Assembly: GCA_007644065.1 (NCBI GenBank)
Contig: VJWN01000023.1
Location: 321,434-385,433 of the forward strand
Direction of reading: 5' to 3'
Source: Margaritispora aquatica
Taxonomy: Eukaryota; Ascomycota; Leotiomycetes; Helotiales; Discinellaceae
Length of the DNA: 64,000 nucleotides
The notes under the pieces are model-generated. The model worked only from the letters and a program-made list of their open reading frames with translations, ran no database searches and had not been told where the DNA came from. Shown in pieces: positions 59,001-64,000 of the stretch (its first letter is position 1; each line of letters begins with the position of its first letter). The position numbers and the translations under genes are program-made.

Positions 59001-59485
59001 TGTAATGAAGAAAGTCGGTGACATGAAGGAGTACTGAATGTCCAGTCTGTCACTGGTGTTAGTGTCTGCAACGGCAAGTGGTGCAACAAACATGCCTCAG
59101 TCACACCAAACAACTTGACAGTTGCCTTGCCTCCAGCAATTGTATCCTCTTCACACTCAATCTGCTGAAAGCATAGATTATCCTTCTCGGAATCAAAGTC
59201 GGTCAGGGGTGGTCGTGCCCAGGCTTGATCCTTTTCCGAGTTGCTGTTCTTCAATCCAGCCATATCTTGCGTCATCTTCTCCAGCACTTCCGACTCGAAG
59301 TGACTGGGCTGGCTAGAGCCCATCTTGCCTTTGGGACCATTCTGTGAGCTCTTGAACCTTACGGCTGGCGATGATGCTGGCTCGAGTTTCCGCTTCTTGG
59401 TGGCCGATGGCGAAGAGGGTATGTTCCTTCGAGCATTCGTAGCTTCACCAAGAATTCGCTTCTGAGGTACTCTTGCAGGCGCCAT
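56023..59485 (-). CDS. POL3: DNA polymerase delta catalytic subunit
   Basis: Main lagging-strand replicase, with polymerase and 3'-5' exonuclease activities. Four exons, 59485-59096, 59046-58672, 58622-56809 and 56761-56023, give 1,105 residues, close to the yeast enzyme (1,097). Introns are 49, 49 and 47 nt. The first appears to be [12 protein letters not shown] joins TGHSVLLHV only if the intron starts GCATGT and ends GACAG. Seen: an N-terminal nuclear-type basic stretch (KKRKLEP); exonuclease motif LSFDIECAG (Asp near 313); polymerase motif A DFASLYPS (near 600); [13 protein letters not shown]; motif C YGDTDS (near 753); zinc module CysA CMGCKKP...CSNC (about 1007); and CysB CQRC...CEVIC...DC (about 1055-1075), which holds an iron-sulfur cluster in this family. 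All key residues are present. It is divergent from the small SPT subunit gene. Confidence 0.95.
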
Positions 59486-60485
59486 GCTTTCGAATCGTAA
59501 GTCTTTGGCAGGTTGACAAGAAGATACGAAGTGAGTGAAGTTGAGATTCAGGGTGCATTTGCCGTATTGATTTTCTAGAGGTCGCGTCAAGGTCGTGTAA
59601 AGTACGCGACAGGAAGGCCAGGGTATGATGATTATTATGTAAGCGTGGCGCGTCAACTTAAAGTGGTTTTATCTTTGATATTTTGACGCCTCACCTCTCC
59701 CCACAAAATCAAGCAGTGGAGGTACCTTAGGTATGCAATATATCACGTGGCATATACCCCTGATTGAAGTGTGGAGCATTCGCTTCGAGTCGTGTGAAAG
59801 GGCCGCATAAATTCAGTTTCGAGGAATAACCTTATTCAACGCTCTCTTCAGACCTCTCACCCCCCACAATAATGCATACTTCTCGCCAACGCATAATATG
59901 TCTATTCTATGATGAGACTGTCGATATGTTCATTGACGTCATACATAGGGCAGCAATCCAGGAGGATCCTACATCTCATATTGTATATGTGGCTCAAAAG
60001 AGGATGGCAGCCACAGCTTGACACAGGTCACAGTTCTACCATCCCATCGGTGAACCATACGACCAGGTGTGCATGTACTCAAGATCCATGCATCTCTTCG
60101 CTAACGACTCAGTGTTGTCATTCCTTTGACGACCGCCTTGCTTTTCGAGCTTGAAGCTCCAATGGAGGTGATGCTTGAACTAATTGTAACTAAGTACTAG
60201 TGTATTTGTACGACTGAAGTATAACTATCCAGGATTCTTTGTGGATTAGATAACCACAAGTAGAGCTTCTTGGACTCAGTTCCTATGTTTCGGATCACGC
60301 ATCCACATTATTGTTGAAGTCAAAGATAAACAGAGCCCCTTCGCACTTTTCGAAAATTTTCTCATCACTTAAGTTTTCTCCTGTCACTTAACTCCTATTG
60401 CTCTACTGGACTGCACCCTGTCTAAGACTATTTTCGATTGTTTTTCTTGCTTGAAAAGCCCACCTCCGACCTTCTCACCTTCAAC
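59486..60485. promoter_or_regulatory. Divergent promoter region (POL3 / SPT small subunit)
   Basis: One kilobase between two divergent start codons. A CACGTG E-box-like hexamer occurs in TATCACGTGGC near 59743. Whether it controls either gene cannot be told. No gene seen here. Confidence 0.35.
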
Positions 60486-60836
60486 ATGGCATCCGAAATC
60501 GCATCTCCACAACCCTACTCATCTTCCAAACGCAACCAATCTCTCCTCGACACACTCATCACACAGACGAAATTGGCCTACTACCAATACGAAGTTACCT
60601 TCTCAGCATACGTCTTGACACCTGGCGAGAAGTACGTACTCAACACGTTGGTCATTCTCTTCTTGAGCCTGGTGGGATATGGAATCGTTGCGATGCTGCC
60701 CAGATTTGTGCTACGAGCAGCATCCTATGTGTTTTGGGTGTTTCTTGGGACGAAGGAGAAAGCAGTGAGTCAGGTGCTGCGATTGAACACTACGTCTTCC
60801 TCGTGGGATTTGATTGCTCCTGGGGCTTTGCGATAG
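60486..60836 (+). CDS. Serine palmitoyltransferase small subunit-like membrane protein
   Basis: Small membrane protein of 116 residues. The first ATG of the open frame is at 60486 (MASEIAS...); an upstream TTG only extends the frame. Seen: a Ser-rich N-terminus; a LAYYQYEVTFSAYVLTPGEKYVLN block, matching the SPT small-subunit pattern (YYQY...VLTPGE); and one clear membrane helix (TLVILFLSLVGYGIVAMLP), followed by a second amphipathic or hydrophobic segment (YVFWVFLG). Known: such proteins bind the SPT core in the endoplasmic reticulum and boost the first step of sphingolipid synthesis. A GTGAGT occurs inside the last part of the frame (after KEKA), so a 3' intron with another C-terminus is possible. 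The family call rests mainly on the YYQY/LTPGE pattern. Confidence 0.7.
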   Translation: MASEIASPQPYSSSKRNQSLLDTLITQTKLAYYQYEVTFSAYVLTPGEKYVLNTLVILFLSLVGYGIVAMLPRFVLRAASYVFWVFLGTKEKAVSQVLRLNTTSSSWDLIAPGALR

Positions 60837-61307
60837 GTAAGATACATACCTAGAACAATTATACTTGTACTGAGCTCATGCCCTATCAGTCATAATGCTT
60901 TGAAATATATTCCTAGTCATATCTAAAGCGACGGTGCCCATTTAGAAGGGATAGGAAACAAGCTTAATGATGTCGGTTGCAGAATATAGCATCATAATCA
61001 GTCATTGGTACTCCACTTTCCAGTTCTATACTCATTACTTTTCTGTCTTTCTTTCCAAGTCTAGCTAGAAATCATCACGGAATTCGAGGATATGAAGTAT
61101 AGAGTGGGACATCGATTGGAACTTGACGCATGAACCAAAATCAAAACCATATCACTTCCTCACTCTTTCTCCAGTCTCAACTGAAACCAAGCCTATTCCC
61201 AAAGCAAACCACGTTCCCATGTCAGAAATCAATCTCAACCCATATTCATCAGTCACATCCCGCGACACTAATTCATCATATCTTCAATTTCAGCCAAGCT
61301 TCGATCA
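60837..61307. other. Convergent intergenic region
   Basis: About 470 bp between the tails of the SPT small-subunit-like gene and the secreted orphan gene. No coding sequence supported. Confidence 0.45.
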
Positions 61308-62490
61308 TCACCAATTCACAATGTCATGATATCCCTTCTCAGGAAGTTCTTCATCTCTACGATGTGGATGTTTCCCATTTTTTCGTGTTCCGGGTCGAAG
61401 GGTGGATGTCTTGAGATCAAAGCAGGCATGCTTATCTTTTCCCTTTTCACTGCAAAGAGGATACGCCTTCTTGTGGTCCATATCGCAATACATGTTATCA
61501 GAAAGGGAGACAAAGTCTGGTCCCAACGAGTGTTCGTCATCGCATAGTTCCTGAGCATGATGACCAGGCAAGGGAGTAATGATGAGCGTACCATTCATTT
61601 TCATTTCATTAACCGTATTCCTCTTGGCGATATCGCGAGCAGAAATCCATTCCTTAAAGGGTCCTTCTTCAACTACTTCCTTGACCGGGGGATTGATCTT
61701 CCAAGGTGCTGGACCTGTCTTCCCGGACTTGATGTAAGTGTTGATCCCACCAATAGGAGGTGAAAAGTATGGCATCATGTCGTTTGGACTAAGTTCTTGG
61801 TATCCCCAGAAACGTGGCGTCGTGTTACATAGCTCACCCATGTTCTTCTTGTAAAAATCTGCTGTAGAATTGCCCTCGTTTCTTGAGCTGAAGTCTGGGA
61901 GGTGGATAGCCATTCCTTTGAAAGCTGCGCCGTCTTGCGCGAAGTTACTTCTCCCTTTGAGCCACATGCAGGCCGGTGTGTACGGTGATTCCTTGCTGTA
62001 CTCGTTATTTGATATGTAGTCTGTAATATGTCAGTAAGCCTACACTTGAATCAAGTCTATGGTCCTTACATGAAATGTTGCAAGCTCGTGCAATGTCTCC
62101 GTTCCATGTATGTGCAACGCCGCTTGGGGCTGTGACAGTGATGAATGCGATACATATTGCATCATCCCCAGAAGAGACTGAGAGGTATTCTGGGATCGAA
62201 TTGACTACGTCGGGTAAAGCCTCAATGGGAATCATTTTATTTGACTGCATGTGCCCACCACGCTCCTTCTTCCCTATCAAATCACCGTTGACATCAAAAA
62301 TTGCTACACCTGGAATCGAGCCTTGGCCGGGCGTAGTTGGATTGACATTTTTGCCCAAGACACCAGCTGCAATCCGAACATATGTCGTAGCATCTGGGTT
62401 CTGCGATGTTTCGCCAGTACCAAATATCGGAAACATTGACAGAAGCATACTTCCTCCGAGCATGAGCACCTCTAAGGCTATGGAAGCCAT
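61308..62490 (-). CDS. Secreted protein of unknown function
   Basis: Not recognised. Exon 1 is 62490-62070 and exon 2 is 62020-61308, with a 49-nt intron GTAAGG...TTACAG in phase 1, joining ACNIS to YYISNNEYSKESPYTPACMW and giving 377 residues. The N-terminus (ASIALEVLMLGGSMLLSMF) looks like a signal peptide or single anchor. The protein has about eight to ten cysteines, spread through it (AIC, RAC, PAC, LCN, LCD, YCDMD, LCSEKG, ACFD), suggesting disulfides, and several N-glycosylation sites (NST, NTT, NGT). FWGYQELSPNDMMPYFSPPIGG and KWISARDIAKRN-like segments look like conserved blocks, but I cannot name a family. The C-terminal 40 residues are basic. It is not a known enzyme by motif. A lineage-specific secreted protein is the safest description. 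Confidence 0.6.
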
Positions 62491-63231
62491 GGTGAGGGGT
62501 AATGTGAGATTGTCGAAGTGATCTGAGATATTAGCGCGCGCAATTTATTTTATTGATGGAAAAAAACTCACTTCAAGTTTCTTTAAAGATAAGCTGTAGT
62601 GATACTAAAATTCCACAGATTCAGAGTTATTTCCAAGAGTCAAGTTGTTGCAATATAAACTCTTGGGGGATGCTCTTGACAGTTGAATCACTTTGCTATA
62701 TTTCAATGAGGGAGTTAACACCACACTTAGCAGTATCTCTTTATAAAAAATCTACCACATGAAAGGGTTTACCTATCTTTCCAGAGATGTGTCCTATCGT
62801 CTTGAAGTGTGGTGTGCTATCTGATCTGTTAATAATAGTTCGCTCAGATCTTAGAATAGTCTCGATTTTGATTTCCAGCTTGTCAAGAGAAGACACATTC
62901 CTTTTGCCAACATCCCAACTCTCTACTTCCCTCTGTTTAATTTTATCTCGGCCATGGCGTTTGCCAAGGTCCTGACTTTACCATTTGTTGCAAAGTTACA
63001 GGCTCGCCAAGGACTCGCCGAGGGAAGTCCAACAACCCCGAAAGACATCTTGTAGCCTACCAACCTTACACATCATACAAATCGTCCAACATACTCGCAC
63101 TTCATTGAAAATATCTTTGAGCAGTCTCAAACTCTTGGCTATCACATCTTGCTTTCTTGTATTATGTTGTTCAGTTTGTTTATAGACCTACGGCACAGCC
63201 TAGCGATCCCAGCCTAAAGAACACAATATAA
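62491..63231. other. Intergenic region
   Basis: About 0.74 kb with the promoter of the secreted orphan gene at its start. It is AT-rich and contains several short frames. No gene supported. Confidence 0.4.
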
Positions 63232-63594
63232 TTAGACCGAGGGAAAATATGTTGCCCCGGTACCAAGATATCCTGTTTTCATAGGTTGCTCGATGGTTTG
63301 TGTTGGTTCTGTCTTAGAATACATGTGGTTGTTGCAAATGATTGAAGATCTGATTGGCTCGCTTCGGTTGCTATCTTCGTCATCTTTCAGTTCCACCCCC
63401 TCTACAACTCGAACTACCTCTTGGCTCTCCATGCAGCTGAGGGGCTCCTCATAATTCACTGTGATATAAATTTAAACAAAGAACACTTGTCGTTATTCCC
63501 GAATGTGTTGCGACTGGAATGTCTTACGGATGTTTCCCATTCTAGCCCGGCCAAACGAATCGTTGTACGTGAGAGGACCATTTGACGTATCAAA
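63232..63594 (-). CDS. 3' end of an unknown gene (partial)
   Basis: The 3' end of a probable multi-exon gene. The last exon is 63458-63232 (LNYEEPLSCMESQEVVRVVEG... ending TYFPSV). The exon before it is 63594-63528 (FDTSNGPLTYNDSFGRARMGN). They are joined by a 69-nt GTAAGA...TCACAG intron in phase 1, and the upstream end of the earlier exon has a good acceptor (ATCTAG) in phase 0. Further exons should lie upstream, but I could not fix their donors. The joined sequence reads as ordinary protein, with an acidic central part and no stops. No family recognised. The start may lie beyond the end of the window. Confidence 0.4.
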
Positions 63595-64000
63595 CTAGAT
63601 CTTCTTGTTGACATGAATAGTTGAAAGAACACATATCTGTCTATCAATCTCGGACGAGTACTGATATGCTCGTGTATGCAGTCTCAATAGTTCGCACCAA
63701 CGTCTCTGCCTTGAAACTTTTGTTTGAACAAGGTGTATGATCCTTTCGACATGGGAATGCCATGTCATCTGCTCAAGGATGCACAATCTATTGCTATGAT
63801 GCCACCGTGTTCATGAGAGTTACATGCTCGGGTTGGTTATTGCTTCATACTTGTTGTGATCTGTTCAGTAGTGTTGGTGATATCAGGACGATGAACGCGG
63901 ATGTATTCATAGATCTCACCTACTTGATGTGATCTTGACTACGAACGAACTATCTACCCAATTTCTATAGATAATATGACCTCTCCGCTCATCAAAATAG
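63595..64000. other. Window edge, unresolved
   Basis: It may hold upstream exons of the partial minus-strand gene. A 63-residue minus-strand frame at 63595-63786 reads plausibly as coding (SHVERIIHLVQTKVSRQRRW), but I cannot connect it by a clear splice site. Confidence 0.3.

Noticed and set aside
1..64000. CRISPR arrays, bacterial operons, integrons or intact transposons
   Set aside because: No spaced direct repeats, no ribosome-binding-site-led gene strings, no transposase or reverse transcriptase motifs; the genes are spliced fungal genes.

Overview
This 64 kb window is nuclear DNA of a filamentous ascomycete (Pezizomycotina; a leotiomycete-like fungus is my guess, not shown by the sequence). 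The signs are genes broken by short introns of about 47-70 nt with GTAAGT-like donors and CTAAC-like branch sites, no operons, fungal-only families (Egh16-like, multicopper oxidase with a C-terminal DSGI end, CYP52-like P450, ErdS), and many simple repeats between genes.

Layout. 1-2.7 kb: no gene. 2.7-3.8 kb (+): small unknown protein. 5.2-13.2 kb (-): very large TFIIIC subunit (Tfc3/Sfc3-like). 14.3-15.9 kb (-): alpha/beta hydrolase. 18.5-21.8 kb (+): aspartyl-tRNA synthetase fused to a DUF2156 transferase, the architecture of ergosteryl-aspartate synthase (ErdS). 23.4-24.8 kb (-): lysine-rich probable nuclear protein. 25.6-26.4 kb (-): secreted Egh16/GAS1-like protein. 28.5-29.8 kb (-): RING-like protein. 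30.6-31.6 kb (+): unknown protein. 31.7-32.7 kb (-): urease accessory protein UreD. 33.0-36.6 kb (+): cohesin subunit Scc3/STAG. 37.8-38.9 kb (+): unknown protein. 38.9-42.8 kb: gene-poor block with a tandem repeat and a degenerate tRNA-Gln-like gene. 42.8-50.8 kb: oxidative group of laccase (+), cytochrome P450 (-) and GMC oxidoreductase (+). 50.9-54.5 kb (-): cyanovirin-N-type lectin and a family 2 glycosyltransferase. 56.0-59.5 kb (-): DNA polymerase delta catalytic subunit. 60.5 kb (+): serine palmitoyltransferase small subunit-like protein. 61.3-62.5 kb (-): secreted orphan protein. 63.2-63.6 kb (-): 3' end of a probable further gene.

How they may work together. The clearest system is tRNA-dependent sterol modification. 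The AspRS-DUF2156 fusion charges tRNA-Asp and should pass aspartate to ergosterol. The divergently placed alpha/beta hydrolase has a complete Ser-Asp-His set and an HGGG motif, and is a good candidate for the matching eraser (ErdH). The pathway was described in 2020, so the pairing here is a locus-level observation, not a new system. The laccase/P450/GMC group, followed by a lectin and a glycosyltransferase, looks like an accessory oxidative or wall-surface neighbourhood beyond a gene-poor boundary. The other genes are ordinary housekeeping functions.

Exon boundaries were derived by hand from splice motifs and frame continuity. Several starts differ from the longest open frame, and two introns (in the GMC oxidoreductase and POL3 genes) appear to be GC-AG.
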